Positions 47,068-59,800 of a DNA stretch of 64,000 nt are shown here, piece after piece; the stretch's first letter is position 1, and each line of letters starts with the position of its first letter. The translations under genes and the position numbers were made by a program. The stretch spans positions 1 through 64,000 of the forward strand of contig JBANDB010000022.1 of the NCBI GenBank assembly GCA_037576215.1, read 5' to 3'. The DNA is from Armillaria gallica. Its lineage: Eukaryota; Basidiomycota; Agaricomycetes; Agaricales; Physalacriaceae. Below the pieces are notes generated by a model. The model was not told where the DNA came from. It saw nothing but the letters and a program-made list of their open reading frames with translations, and searched no databases.

Positions 47068-47541
47068 CACGCACAAAGATCGGTGGCACTGGCCAGAATT
47101 CAAGACAATGTCAATGACAATAGGTGGCGTTCAATATTTTCTTGTCTTTTTCGAGACCCGGAACAAATACCCAAGATATCTCATTGAAATTGTCCAATGC
47201 AGACAAAGGAATTGTGGATTTCGTGTGTTCTGAGATGACGTTAGAAAATATATTCCTAGAAATGGAGACTTCTCCCACCATTTCTTAAAAATTGAGTTGA
47301 ACAAGGCTCCATCGCGTTTGCTCGCAACTTATTCTCGAGTGAGAGCCATCACTGGCTGCTGGTATCACATCAAGTGAACAAGGTTTATGAGGCTTGGCAA
47401 GCTATCTGTATACTTCAAAGATACCGAAGCTCCACACAAAAATAACCGTTTATTTCGAAATCAGAGGAGCTAGTCGTAACTGGCGGCTGCTAATCTATCT
47501 CGAATGATCTCCTCCAATATCGCTTTACCAATCACACTCTT

Positions 47542-48680
47542 CTACCGTGGATCTGACAGAGGAATAATCTCGTCATCATCCTCCCCTCCAACGCCAGGCT
47601 CATCCATCAGAACTTCAATAGCACGGTGGCCATACTCGTCCTTAACATCCCCGTGAAGGTTATTTGTTCTTACAGAGCTATGGAAGCGCGTCTCAAGAAA
47701 ATTTAGGGTTTAGAAACCACGCGGAGGAGATATGTGCGTAGGAAGGAAGCGACGTACCGCTCCCATATCACGGAAGATAACGATACGGTAGTTATCCTAT
47801 ACCAAAATGAGATTCATCAGTAGATAATGACTGACTTATAGGCTACTTACGTTTATGTCAACGCTGAACGCATTATCGAGAAAGTAGGAAATGAGCGCCT
47901 GATGCATAACTGTACAATTTGATGTGTCTGCCATCTCAGCTCGATTTCTGTTCGTGGCGGGAAACACCTTCTCCGACATGAATGAGGCGATACGACCGCG
48001 TTGATTCAGCAGAAACTCACTAATTGAGAGAAAAAACGGAGTATTCATCCAGTATATGCCAGTCATCTGTCCTGGAAATTCTCCAGTGAACGGACACCGG
48101 TTCCCATCACGCTGTCGGACATGTTTTTGAATCATCGGAGGCATATCGAACTGGAAAAGACATTCATTGGTAGCGAGACAAGGTGATAACGTACGATATT
48201 AATAACCAATATGCAAGGATCACCAAGCACCGCATGTATTATACCACTCTCGATATGTTAGCGCTGCATGGCCCTGAAGGACCGCATATCCTGATGGTGT
48301 CTCACCCACGGGATGCCTGAGCGTCCATCTGGAATCGAGATGCATGTATGACTATGAGGATGAGATAAGAGCAGTCGGGGAGACGCTTACCAGGAAAGAA
48401 CCATCCGTAGTCTCCATGAGGGAGGGAATCTCCGGTCCAGAAGGTTCGATTCCGTATGACACCACACCATATGGAGCCACATCCACTGGAGCAAGGTAAA
48501 ACGGTCCCCAGAATAGAGGATTAAGCACCTTAGTCCATCGCTGCAAAGTTGCGCTTGTGACGGGAGTGAGGCGTTGATTGATTCTTGTTGAAAGTTAAAT
48601 CAAGTGAGAAATACAACCAAAATACAACTGGTAAGAACCTCACCGATGAGAAGTGCAGAAGGAAACGTGTTAACCCAAAT
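47542..48680 (-). pseudogene. HNH-endonuclease-like protein gene, most complete copy
   Basis: Segments on the minus strand, separated by GT..AG blocks: TSATLQRWTKVLNPLFWGPF with SYGIEPSGPEIPSLMETTDG (about 48560-48391); DGRSGIPWVRHHQDMRSF; FDMPPMIQKHVRQRDGNRCP, FTGEFPGQMTGIYW and on to FSVDIN; DNYRIVIFRDMGA; and a last exon ending IIPLSDPR, stop at 47542. The block VRQRDGNRCPFTG is typical of basidiomycete proteins with an HNH-type domain, where such a CxxTG motif opens the domain. Two defects: the start codon aligned with ATG 38566 of module B is ACG here, and a frameshift lies between MRSF and QGHAALTYREWYN. Modules A and B have lost the HNH part. A host role is unknown. Confidence 0.55.
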
Positions 48681-48986
48681 AGAAGTACCACGCTTAAGTT
48701 CAGAAGATCTTGTGGACAAGATGTGCGAGGATTTGCTATCCATCAATCTCTGGGGATTGCGGGCAGCGGGGCCGCCGCCGGTGTGTGCTGGGTTTGAAAT
48801 TCGAATTGATCATTGGCCCCTTCGGGCCGGTTTCTCTACTGCCGCCATCATCTCGAAACCAGCTACTGGACTACATGGTCCCGATTGCACCAATATTGGG
48901 CTGTTTTCCTCACATATATTGATTCTTCAAATTGTGTATCTCTCTCTTTGGGCACTATCTCCAGCATTCAAGGTCTCGCCAGCACC

Positions 48987-50939
48987 ATGATATGGACCGC
49001 GTTGCCTGTGATATTTTCTCTCTTGCTACGACTCTGCGCAGCCCAACCTCCTCTTTTAATCAACGAAAACTATGAAGCTTTCAATCCCCAAATAACGCAG
49101 ATCAATTGCGTGAATAACGACGTAGAATCTCTTGCTAACTTATCTACCGCCTGTTTCACGACCCTCCGACATCCATTATACCCCGAACACTCTGTCAGGA
49201 TCAAGAAGACAGCATTCTGTGATGAAACAGTCCAGTATGCACCTCCCTTCTTTACCATAGCCTCGTCACTGAAACACCTTCAGAGCCTATACAGGATACA
49301 TCGACATCTCGCCAACCCGCCATCTATTTTTCTACTTCTTCGAGAGCAGGTTCGACCGAGATAAGGATGACGTAGTCTTTTGGACTAACGGAGGGCCGGG
49401 GTGCTCCTCATCAACAGGATTGTTTATGGAGCTAGGTGAGTTTGTAGCTGGGAGTCCAGTGTATCGTGGACTGATGTGTACAGGTCCCTGCCGCATTCTC
49501 GACACAGACGGACCAAAGTTTCATCCAGAGTCATGGAATACGAACGCGAATATTTTCTTCATCGATCACCCTGTGGGCACCGGGTTCTCGTATGGAGATA
49601 TGGTTGTAAGGAGCCCCTACGAGTTGGCTTGTTGTGTATTTTTCAGCTCAATCCTTACTCAGAGTACCACAGAAGACGCGGCACGAGACGTTGCTGCTTT
49701 CATTTCCATTTTCTTTGAGACTTTCACGCAGTTTGAAGGCCGTGCTTTGCATATGGCAGGCGAGTCGTATGGTGTAAGTCCTCCGTGTTGTTTCACCAGC
49801 CCAGCGTTCACTAACGACGAGCGTTTCTAGGGACGGCTCCTTCCACTTTTTGCTTCAGCAGTCTATGATAACAATGCTCTGCTCCGTGGGAATGGCCGGC
49901 CGCCGATTAATCTGAAGTCGGTTATGATAGGTACGTTGATTTCCTTTACATTCCTTCTCCAATTCTAATAACACACAGGAAACGGGTTGACCGATAGTAT
50001 CACAATGGTTTTGTCGTACTATGATATGGAGTGTACACCGGCATCTGTTTTTCCCACCCTAGACATCTCTACCTGCGTCGCGATTAAGTCGACGGTCCGT
50101 CTTGCCTTCTCGTCTTCAGTGTACGAATGCTCATTTCCGTTCGCAGCTAAGTAGATGTGAGAAGTGGATGAACGACGCATGTATCGACGTCTTCGATTCT
50201 ATTAATTGTGGTGCTGCGTACTCATTTTGCCGCACTGCTATTGGTGCACCATATGCTAGAACTAGTACGTCTAATTATCATCCTCCAATTTATATTAACA
50301 GTTGTTAGGAATGAATCCGTACGATATGAGCCGTGAATGCGACGGGGAATACTCTGAAACTGGTTGCTATCCTATGACAAAGTGAGCCTGAGTCCACTTC
50401 CCCTTCGTCCTTCTCTTTAAAACAGGATCCAGGTACATCTCAGAGTATCTCTCCCTTCCTTCAATACGCTTACTGCTCGGAGTCGACCCGGGAGTTCCTC
50501 AGAACTTCTCCTCATGCAACGAGGACATAATTAACAGCTTCCACGCCTCCCAAGACGAACTGCATCCCACCATCACCAAAGATCACGTCGCCGCTCTTCT
50601 CGAACGCGGCATCAAAGTTCTCATATACGTCGGTGCGAACGACTGGATCTGCAATTGGGCCGGGAACGAAAGATGGACACTCGCATTGGAATGGAGCGGC
50701 CAAAAGGAGTTTGTAAGCGAGGGATTGAGGGAATGGCGTGTAGATGGGAAGGTCGCTGGGAAGACGCGCAGTGCGAAAGGATTAACATTTGCTACTGTTG
50801 ATGGAGCTGGACACTTTGTGAGTTTACCTTCTAGGAATTGTTTGAAGGAGAGTTTCCTGAATTTTAGCAGGCGCCGTATGATAAACCAAAGGAAACGCTT
50901 GTGCTGCTCCAGCGATGGATGGTGGGAGAGGCTCTTTGA
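48987..50939 (+). CDS. Secreted serine carboxypeptidase (peptidase family S10)
   Basis: Ten exons: 48987-49234, 49284-49435, 49484-49605, 49663-49773, 49831-49930, 49979-50094, 50147-50264, 50309-50381, 50433-50817, 50871-50939. The sum is 1494 nt, 497 residues, no break. It removes C-terminal residues from peptides at acid pH (carboxypeptidase Y-like fold). A signal peptide MIWTALPVIFSLLLRLCAAQ is followed by a possible propeptide, then TGYIDIS, FWTNGGPGCSSSTG (oxyanion region), NIFFIDHPVGTGFSYGD, GESYGGRLLP with Ser 209, GANDWICNWAGN with Asp 417, and GAGHFAPYDKP with His 474: the full triad. Several Cys and NxS/T sites fit a secreted or vacuolar glycoprotein. The intron after exon 6 starts GTCCGT, weaker than the others. 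It lies between the HNH-like gene (divergent) and module D. Confidence 0.93.
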
Positions 50940-52151
50940 AAGGAGGATAAGCATGCGGGGCCTAGGCAGAGATTCCTAACTAGTTGACAGGCCGCTTTTC
51001 GAAACTCTTTAATATATAGATCGTCCCGATTACTGAAAAATCAGGCGCTGTTTATGAAAAGAGGAAGTCGGTGACTGCAGTGCCGCGCCCGTATAATAGA
51101 CGCCTAGTCATGGAGAGGAAGGCTGTAAATTACAGACATACAGTTCTGCACAAATGTTAACCCTACAATTTACTTCGCATCCCAAAGAAGCCGATTCGCA
51201 CATCCCACCCCAAGTCGCCGCTATTTAATCAGTTGCGACGGAAGGCGAAGGGCGACTGTCTCTTGGTTGGGGCCAAAGTTAGCATGTCGTTGAGAATCAA
51301 AATTCTAACGCTTAGCATCAGGAAAGAAACCCTGGTTCTTTCCTCCCTCATCGCTAAGGATCCACGGCCCCGACCAATGAATTGAGACTCAAACCTTGTG
51401 AGAGCGGGGAAGACGCTGATGACCTCCTTCTGCCGTACCCGCGACTCTTGTCTCTTGCTTATCGGAACCCCTCGCTGGTCTATATCCCCGGAAAGTTTCA
51501 ACGCAAAACCCAGGGAAAAGGGGGAATGTTAGCGAGTCGTGCAAAAGAGAATCGACTAAACGGAAACGCGTCAGTCCAAAAGAAACTGAGAACGGATGTA
51601 TACCAGACCTTTCCAAAAACTGAATACCGAACAGATCCCCAAAAACAACGGTCCTCATTAATATTCTCCTACAAGATAGTTAGCAGCAGTGTCGAAGGGC
51701 CTGTCGTAGAGTTCGTTAGGTCCTAAATTTCAGATATAAAGCGGATACAGAACTCACTTGGTGCGTCAGCCTCGGATGTTGCCTTCCTACATCGCTCCCC
51801 CAAAAAACGGCTCACTAACTAGGCTCCTTGGCATCTTCTTCAAATGATCCTCGCTCGCCGGAACGTGTCGGAGTGATAGCCATGATGACTAGACTGTCCA
51901 TGGCAGCCTGCGTACACCAATCGAGGAGGACGAGGTCCTGTGCAAATCGCAGCAAGGCAAATCCTCCCGTTCTATCTCGGGGGTGGAGGTTCGACGATGA
52001 TGATAATCGGGCGCCCTGTATTTTCGACCGCAACGGGCTGGGTCTCTTGGCAATGAGGGAAATGTGCGTATGACATCATCTGGGGACGATGTACAGCGAG
52101 AGTCGACATGGACGGAGGAGGATGTCGATGATATCTGCCTGAGGTGGAGGG
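50940..52151. other. Shared segment of module D
   Basis: The minus strand at 51389-51658 has SGIHPFSVSFGLTRFRLVDS, matching the recurring SVTFGLTRFRVV peptide of the A, B and E inter-F-box segments, which marks this as the module D equivalent. No type 2 F-box gene follows. No other gene recognised. Confidence 0.4.
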
Positions 52152-53661
52152 CTACAACTCATAGAACAATTCTCTCCTTCCCACGGACTCGCCCCCCGCA
52201 CAAGCCAGACATGCCCGAATCATCTCCGAACACTCTCCTTCCACGCGCACCACGATGCTTTGCCTCAGCAGACGTGTCCACGCCTCCCTCACAACCTGTT
52301 CATCCGCCACAGAGCTCGCTTTCACAAGGAGGACAACTTCCTTTAACCGAGTACCGGTATCCAGCATCCTCCTCGTCCAATCCAGCGCGCATATAGCCGT
52401 ATCCGCCGTGTTTACCTTGATGCTTTTAGGTACCAGAGCGCGACGAACCTCATATCGGCCCGTACATGCGAGAGGGACAAACACGACGAGGGAACGGAGG
52501 TTGTTGATATCAGGTAGGAGGTTAATATCTTGAGAGGTATCAGACAAGTCAACGAAGAAGAGGCGCGACTTACGGTCAAGGTTCTGACAAGACCCTCTCC
52601 AGTCTAATAGCATCGCCGTGTCTACCCTCGGAGCTTGCTCGAAGAGCTCGTGTGCACCTGGCATCCAGCTGACCACCCCTGAGGTTACTGGAAATAATAG
52701 CTCCCTCAGGCTCTCCAGCGAGATGATGCCGTCTCTCTCAAAGAGGAACCGCATCCACCTCGCGCGTATGTGCCCGATCCCGACCTTGAGAGTCTTGCAC
52801 AGCAGCTCGTGAGGATCGTCGTCGTCATCACCTCTGCCGACGATGACGACGTTTATCGCCAATTTCTTCAAACGCTACATACACCCAAAGAACGTCCTAT
52901 ACCCTTATCACCCGGCAGCCTCCGTTCATAGATCGTCAGCTTCTCAACGAGCGGAGTCTTGTCCGCAAAGAACCGCGTACATCGACTATTCCCAGGGTAG
53001 AAGGTAATGTGTCGGAAGAGATGATGCTGGCATCGAGGGAGGCGAGACGAGGGAGAACGAGATGACGCTGTCTTTCCCGAAAAGGAAGCGCATCCCCCGC
53101 GCGTAGGTACCCGATCTCGACCTTAAGCGTCTGTAACTCTTTGCACAGCCTACTCTCGTGCTTATCATCGTGATCACCTCCGCGGACGGTAACAACATCC
53201 ATCGCCAATCTCTTTGAATGTAGCAGACACCCAAAGAACGCTGCTAATTCGACGAGACTGCTGGAGAACACGCCGTCGAGTGTGAGGGTCGTGAGCTGCG
53301 TCACTAGCCCTTGCACATCACTCCGCGCTCTATGCCACGCATGCAAGTACATCTGCCCAGAGAGCTTGATGGTCCGCCGTGAGACCAGCAATAGTAGCAC
53401 CCTCGTCAACGCCTCTATCCACACATCCGTGCGCGTGCCCTTGTCCCGCGGCAGCCTCTGTTCAAAGATCTTCAGCTCCTTGACGAGCGGAGCCTTCCCC
53501 GCAAAGTATCGCGCGCATCTCCCATCACCAGGGTAGAACATGATGTGTCTGAAGAGATGCCACTGACACCGAAGGAGGAACGCCCACGAGAGAAGAGCAA
53601 GCTGTGAGCGCTGGGATATGGTCTGCGATGTGATCGGTCGTATAGCTCAGAGGGCGATCAT
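52152..53661 (-). pseudogene. F-box protein type 1, module D, chimeric and broken
   Basis: Reading from 53661 the start ATGATCGCCCTC meets TGA at codon 5 and the F-box is partly deleted. From 53541 the frame is open (MFYPGDGRCARYFAGKAPLV to RAGDALPFRER). Near 53045-53020 the sequence jumps back to the F-box end (ACCTTCTACCCTGGGAATAG...), repeats the ADKTPLVEKL segment and then passes, after a deletion, into KKLAINVVIVGRGDDDDDPH (52871) through the C-terminus at 52152 (ELFYEL). The first third is therefore present twice, as if two paralogues were joined by unequal recombination. Confidence 0.75.
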
Positions 53662-55062
53662 GTAGAGGAAAGGAGGAGTGTCGAGGGCATAGTATATGAG
53701 TGTTTGAGTGTAATTATGAGCTGTCAGGGTCCCGATCGTTACGCGTCTTGCTCTCTTCTCGAAGCACTCCTGAGGCCTGAGGATCGTCGTTCATCAACTT
53801 TAAGGGGCCTTCCTGTCCGTCATGCTGCTGCTTTCCTGGCACCTACTCAGGCTCCTCAGAGAAAAAAAAACGAGACGTCGCAGTGTAGTGCTGCCCTATT
53901 CAGTCCTTGGCTTGATGATTGCTCCTTGGAGAATATTGACCATTATGAGAGAGTGAGGTATCTGTCCAACGAGTGTTAGTGTCAGACTTAGCCGAGCAAA
54001 TACAGCATTGAATATTGTGTACCAATGTGCCTGCTAACGAGAATGCAGCGCGCAGATATCCACCGGCGTTATGTTGTAAGGAGAAATACGTCGGCATTTG
54101 CCGGGATCGTAAATTGTTCGGGAAATTCCTGTCCTTCCCAAGTCCTTCCGCTTTTCAACGCACTTTCATCTTCATATTCAGTGTACCAGACGGTAGCCGT
54201 GTGACTATAGCATTTCTCCTTGTCACTTTCGATGCAATCCTTTGGCTACTAGCTAGTTTCTGCGTCAGGTAGTACTTGCACGAGGTATTGCATCCAGGTC
54301 ACAATATTGATTCGGGAATCTGCGCAGGGTCATTATATCACAGCATACGCAATATTTGATCCTCCAACTTCGCTAGGCATTGTCAGTTCGACAGCTACCG
54401 CAAACTCGTTCCTCAATTCGTCCATGGCCTCGTACCGTATTCCTATCTCGTCCCAGGACCTAGAACGTGTCTCATTCCCAGAATGGCGGAAGTTCGTCGT
54501 TGTTCAATGAGCATCCTATGAGCCAACCGACGCGAAGCGGATGGTAGAATGACCGAAGACTATGCACCCCTCATCGTCCAAGCCAGGATCCCCTTAATAA
54601 CAATCCCGATGTGTTTGGGAGGGATCACACAGGGGAGATCGTCACCAAGTCCTCTCAGCGTATCTCGTTTCCTCCCACTGTTCGATTCCAGCATCGAAAA
54701 TGCTCATAGGTTCTGAGCGCCCCTCCGCGGCGCTTTGGACAGGACAGTCAGCGTGTAAAGGACCCCTTCTCCTCCTCCTCCGCCACGCTCTCATGCATTC
54801 GAAATTCTTGGTAAGGTCCAGCGGCCTTTTTTAGGCTCTAGGAAATTCTGGAGGCCAAATACATGGTGTCGCGAAGGAAACTCTGAATCGGGAAAGGTGG
54901 AAAGTAACACAACGGCTACCGGGAGATGTATCGATCCTATGGTCTTCTGGTATACAACAGGGTCTCTTCAGCAATGATTGGGACCCTGAAAGTATACCAA
55001 GCTCTAGGAGCGGGTGCCTATTCTGCTTGATACGGAGCGTATTATTGCAAAATATACTCGTG
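53662..55062. other. Upstream part of module D with membrane-protein remnant
   Basis: Sequence to about 54720 matches the region upstream of the type 1 genes in A and B, inverted (CAGGGTCCCGATCGTTACGCG near 53726; GHYITAYAIFDPPTSLGIVS at 54307-54510, the membrane-protein remnant). 54720-55062 has no recognised gene. Confidence 0.45.
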
Positions 55063-56780
55063 TTATACATACTGCTCATGCTCCCGACCAACGCACTCCG
55101 CTTGAGGAGAATCGTCTCCTGATTTTAGAGCAGTCGCAAGGTGCAGGATGGTTGCGTATGGGTGTTCTTTATCTGCTTTAATATGCACGGACCCATCGAA
55201 GAATCTCAGGCTACCATGTTTCCGTGACATACATGTCTCGACGAACTGCTCGCCAATATATGGGCCATCTTCCAAAATATTGCAGTTATTAAAAGCGATT
55301 TTCAACGTCCGAAGTCCGGGAAGCATGTTTTGCTGATTTATGAATGAAAACACTTTGTCGATGTTCTCTCTCGGAGGAGTAAAGCCTACATCAGGGTACG
55401 TCAGGGTGGGGCACTGCGAAATGACATCTTCAAATGCGGGCCCGAAGTCCACGATCGGCAACAAGGTTGCATGCGTCAAGACGCACCCAGAACCCCTCAG
55501 TAGCCCACCCACAATATCCAGAAACTATCCTGAGACTATGCAACGCCTCGAATCGAGCTCCTTCCGGTCCACGTGCAGATTTTCCAGCGTCGGAAGGATC
55601 ATTTCGGAAGGCAAAAACGGAGGGTCCATTACGGAAAGGACGTCAAGTGTATGAACAGCGGGGAGAATAATACTACTGCCGGCGTCCGTGGTATCACTGT
55701 AAAGGCCTTGTATGGGACGCTCTTTGGGGGAGATCGTCAGATGTTCAACGTTCTTCGCTGAACGCAGAACATGAAGGAAGTATGACATATCATGGAGACC
55801 ATTCAGAACGAGCCTCTGGATCTGCTGCCATGGGAATACTGACTGTCCTCGACAGCCACGAATGGCAACTGTGTGTAGCCGTGGGGCTACATTAAGAAGA
55901 TCGAGGGGATCATCAGGAAGGCCTGTCTGGAGCTTGTCGCAAAAGAAGTCGCCACCGTGATGGGCATAAAGATATGCTACTTTCCATCGAGGTGCATGAT
56001 CCAGAAGCATATCAAGCATCTCGATGTCTTCCTCCGAGAAGCCCCTTGGATCCCAGCTAACAGGCTGAATGAAGGAAATAATCAGTGGCACATCTCGAGA
56101 TAATTCAAGCGCGCGACCTACACACTCCTCATTGGACGCTCCAGGGGATGCAGAGCGCAACCATTCAAGTTCAGGCATTTCTATGATTTCGCAGGGTTGC
56201 ATGTATTTTCGTGTGTCTGTGGCGACATGTACTTATCTTCGACCAGAGCGTGGGTGTCTGCGTGGCGATGTCCCTCCACTCCGTGCACGTATGAGTGGCA
56301 ATCCAAGCAATGTCTGTTATATCGGCCGCATTTGAAGACATCAGAAGAAAGATCTCCCTCATGATATCGATAGGTAACTTCCGAATAGGAGATGATAGAG
56401 CACGTCGGTGGCGCTCAAGAAGGTCATGAACACGGGCCTGCTCTGAGAGCATTTCCTCGCGGGAGTCCTCGTAGTTATCTAGAATCAGAGATAACTTCGC
56501 GATAGCTTCATCTTGTTGAGCGATGATATTGCGAAGGTGCACAGACTTGGCAGATAAGGATGAAAGGGAATCTTTGATCAAAGCACAGTCGTCGGGCGAT
56601 GGGACGTAATTAGATAGAACGAATAATTCTAAAGAAGATTCCAGGGAGTAGCCATACGCCTTGCGCGCGCTGGAGTAATAATCCAAATTTTGGTCTGCAT
56701 TGCATAGTGCACAAGTCTGGAATTCTCCATCAATGAGAGGGAGGATGGCATCCAGTAAAAGAAAAACGAGCTTACCGTGA
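55063..56780 (-). pseudogene. Coiled-coil F-box protein (third type) with an in-frame stop
   Basis: A minus-strand gene of the common Agaricomycete layout. It has CALCNADQNLDYYSS near the N-terminus, a helical segment (IIAQQDEAIAKLSLILDNYE, LLERHRRALSS), then the F-box PIRKLPIDIMREIFLLMSSN with WRDIATQTPTLWSKI, then LRR-like parts (LHTVAIRGCRG, IQRLVLNGL, LRTLKIAFNN). An intron joins LWSKIK to MPELEWLRSA at about 56236-56188. After ENLHVDRKELDSRRCIVSG a TAG at 55525-55527 interrupts; the same frame continues FLDIVGGLLRGSG to the stop at 55063. A 41-nt intron removing the TAG is conceivable but would be shorter than all others here. The true 5' end beyond about 56780 is unclear; an upstream exon within 56781-56884 is possible. 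Confidence 0.7.
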
Positions 56781-56884
56781 CCAAAAATAAGAAAAGTTTC
56801 TAAACAGATAAGAATGCTTGAGTGCACAGCGCGTCCAAGGAGCCTTCGTCCAGAATCTTTGAATTCAACTGTGGCAACTGTCAA

Positions 56885-57282
56885 AACGGCTCCCGGGGAT
56901 CACCGTGATCCCGTGATCCGTATTCTCTTCTCCGGCACAACGGCGACAGAGAACTTGCCTTCTCAAGGTGTCGACACTGTCAAGCCGTATATGCTACCTG
57001 AAACCCTACACAGTCGCATACCCAAGTTCCAAACTAACATGTAAAAAACGGTGGACGCGGGCATGACACCGTAATAGACGCGTCAAGAGGCCCTACTTGT
57101 CGATTTGCCTCCGATTCGTCTTCGATGACATTTGAAAAAGGCTAGCTATATCACTGGTGGCCAAGTAATATTGAGTCCAAATAATCAACACGTCGTAAAT
57201 GCGTCGTGCTTGGCCAGCACGTCACTTAGGGCCTTGTTGCTATTCTATGGACGAAGGATTGGGATAGAATGAGTACTCGGCT
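56885..57282. other. Intergenic, no gene seen
   Basis: Spacer between the third F-box gene and the inverted duplication. No ORF or repeat of note. Confidence 0.5.
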
Positions 57283-59800
57283 TCAGTTCTGCTGGTCTTG
57301 TTGAGAGGATACCTCATCATCTATCCATATTGGATTTTTGAAATCAGCCCTCGGCCTATACTTTTGACGGTTATGCTCGTGACAAGCCTCCATCCGCATC
57401 CGCACGGTACGGTGGACCTTGACATTACTAAATGAATTTGGAATCTCTCGAGGTCGGCCGAGGTTTAGACTAAATACATTATTCAGTTATGTTACTGAAC
57501 GATGATATCTCTGCACGTACCCAAACCAGGTCACCCATTTGCCGTTCCCCAGCTGCTGTCGGAATTCTAACGGAATCAGCTCGAGAATCCACCATGACTT
57601 TGAAAGTTTGAGTTGATCGTGTATAGGAGAAAGTGAGTCACGAAGCTCCTCTTCTTCCTCTGTCCCAATTGGCGGGTCCTCGATTGAAGCCTCTTGAGCA
57701 AAGGTTTGACCTTGGCGCCGAAACATGGATACTGTCCTCCGTAACAGTGGCGTTTTAATTTCTCCGGTTGGTATCACAGCAGATACCACCGAAAGCGCTG
57801 GGGGTCGTGGCATAACAGAAGGATACAGCGTTGCTGGATCGATACCTATCAGTCTCAGGCGTTCTGAATCGAACATGATTCCTGTTCCCGCTTTGAAGCA
57901 CTCTCGAATCATCCATCGTAACGGAATTCGTGATAAAGAGTAGCGCGTCGAGTTTTTTACGGACCCCCCACCGACATCTGTTGTACTTGAGTGGTTAATG
58001 GACAGTATTTCATGGTAAGTGGACATACCACGGTGGCATCCCTTAAGAGAGACCAATCAGTACAAAATAGACGCGTAACACAAATGGAAATCTCACAGAA
58101 AACCAGACTTCTTCGACGTCGGTAGGTTGCACAGAAGGCGACGAATGAAGCTCTTCCATCTTCTCCAAAAGTTTCTCATCATCGGGGTACCATTTAATTC
58201 CTGACTCCAACCCGTGAATATGCCGCGGTTTATGCAATCTGGAGTCCATTGTATTCTTCCGCGAACTCAACGGCGATGGTTTCGGTGTGCTTAATTTGAG
58301 GCCTCTCACAGTTGGCCCATTCCATAGATTCGCTTTGAATTTTGCTCGATGTTCATCTAACGAGAGTGCATGTCGGAACGTCCGAATGATCGTATTTGAG
58401 GCGGTAAACGGCAATCGTTTTGGGACGAGCCCTACCGAATCAACTGTGTCCCTGCCATTCATGAACATCTCCGAGCAATCAGGGAAAGGCGTACGAATGC
58501 CGGTACGTACCATACTCCTACGAACTCAATTGGAACATCTATGCAGAATGCTTCTTTGAAAGCCGTCGACTGGCACCACCCAACCTCATCCGTCCGAGTG
58601 TACATCTTGTACGCGAAGGGAACTTGCTGCCGATTATCCGGCGGGAGTAATCCTACTTTGTGAATCATCCCGGCGAGGCTGACGGTAACGTTAGATTGAT
58701 CTGCAGCACGAGACAATGATGAATGTTCGTTACCTCCGAGCGGTGTACGCGCCACGTGAGAAGCCGAAGATGCATATACGATCACCAGCACGATCTACAG
58801 ATGCCCTCAGTACCGACTCGAGGCTAAAGGTGGACAAGGACGTACAATTTTTCATTAAGAATTGATACCCATCTAACTGGAACGCATGAAGATAAGGTCA
58901 GGATAAATACAACAGATCGGGCGCACCCATGACATGGGCATTAAGACTGCAAGCGATCAAAAGATCAACAGTCTACTCGTGATGTCAAGATCAATTCTCC
59001 AAACAAGAACCATGAACGCAGTTACCTTGTACATTTTCGAAGTGAGAAGACCAGGAATCTGAGGTGGCTCGCAGGTACCTAGGGATGCCCACCGTACCCG
59101 TACATACGGTGGATACGGGTACCGTATATACGGGCCCGTACCCGTACCGTCGGCGCTTTAGAATTACATTTTTACGGCCGTATTTGTACGGTTACTATAC
59201 GGGTAGGCCAAAATTAGGCATGGAGCTATTCTTTTGGCCATGTGGTGAGTGCAATTAATCAAATACGACGTTTTGACCACAAATCTCACCCAACATAGAT
59301 CACAGACCTCCTAAATGCCACCCGTATACGGTATACGGGACGGGTACGGTACGGTATACGGGCAAAACCCGTACCGTACCGTCGAGGTCCTTTTGCCATA
59401 CGGCTTACGGCCGTAACTTGTACGGCCGTAACCGTATACGGTACGGTGGGCATCCCTACAGGTACCAACTCCAGACTCAAAGACACGTTAATTAAGTCTA
59501 AGATTACTGATAATCAAATCGTACCTGATAATAGACCATCTGCTGCGAAGGGTCATCCTTCTTCAGCAGCGAAAAGAGTTGTACGATATTTGAATTATCG
59601 GCATCGAATTGGTCTCCAGTTCCATCCAAACATAGCACCAAAGTGCGGTGTTCGTGCTTTGGAGGAATCGTCTTCGGTATATCTTTGGGGACAGACTGTC
59701 CCGGTTTCTTCTGGATCAATGACTGTTTCTGAAGCGGACGGCGATGTGGATACGCGTTCCTGACGAGGAGTGTACGTATCAGGGATTTCGGAATTGTCAT
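57283..59800 (-). pseudogene. DUF2235 hydrolase, copy 2, broken by a MITE
   Basis: Same exon plan as copy 1, ATG at 59800 and stop at 57283. Catalytic parts are kept: FDGT-equivalent reads LDGTGDQFDADNSN, the GFSRGAYTAR region is present, the VWDTVDSVG junction is possible, and the 13-nt microexon is GGATGCCACCGTG (GCHRDVGGG). Two lesions are seen. A 1-base loss near codon 3 and a later 2-base loss give about 40 altered N-terminal residues before frame is regained. A 379-bp MITE sits in exon 2. The C-terminus (NPIWIDDEVSSQQDQQN) is open. Without the MITE the gene would still read through, so inactivation is recent. Confidence 0.85.
59080..59458. mobile_element. hAT-like MITE with 8-bp target duplication
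   Basis: Terminal inverted repeats TAGGGATGCCCACCGTACC are perfect over 19 bases. The target duplication CAGGTACC is at 59072-59079 and 59459-59466. Eight-base duplications and YAGGG ends are hAT features. The interior is unusual: dense overlapping GTAC, CGTACCC, TATACGG and ACGGCCGTA motifs, giving many alternative hairpins, with a short AT-rich centre (about 59215-59320). No ORF for a transposase. Confidence 0.85.
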
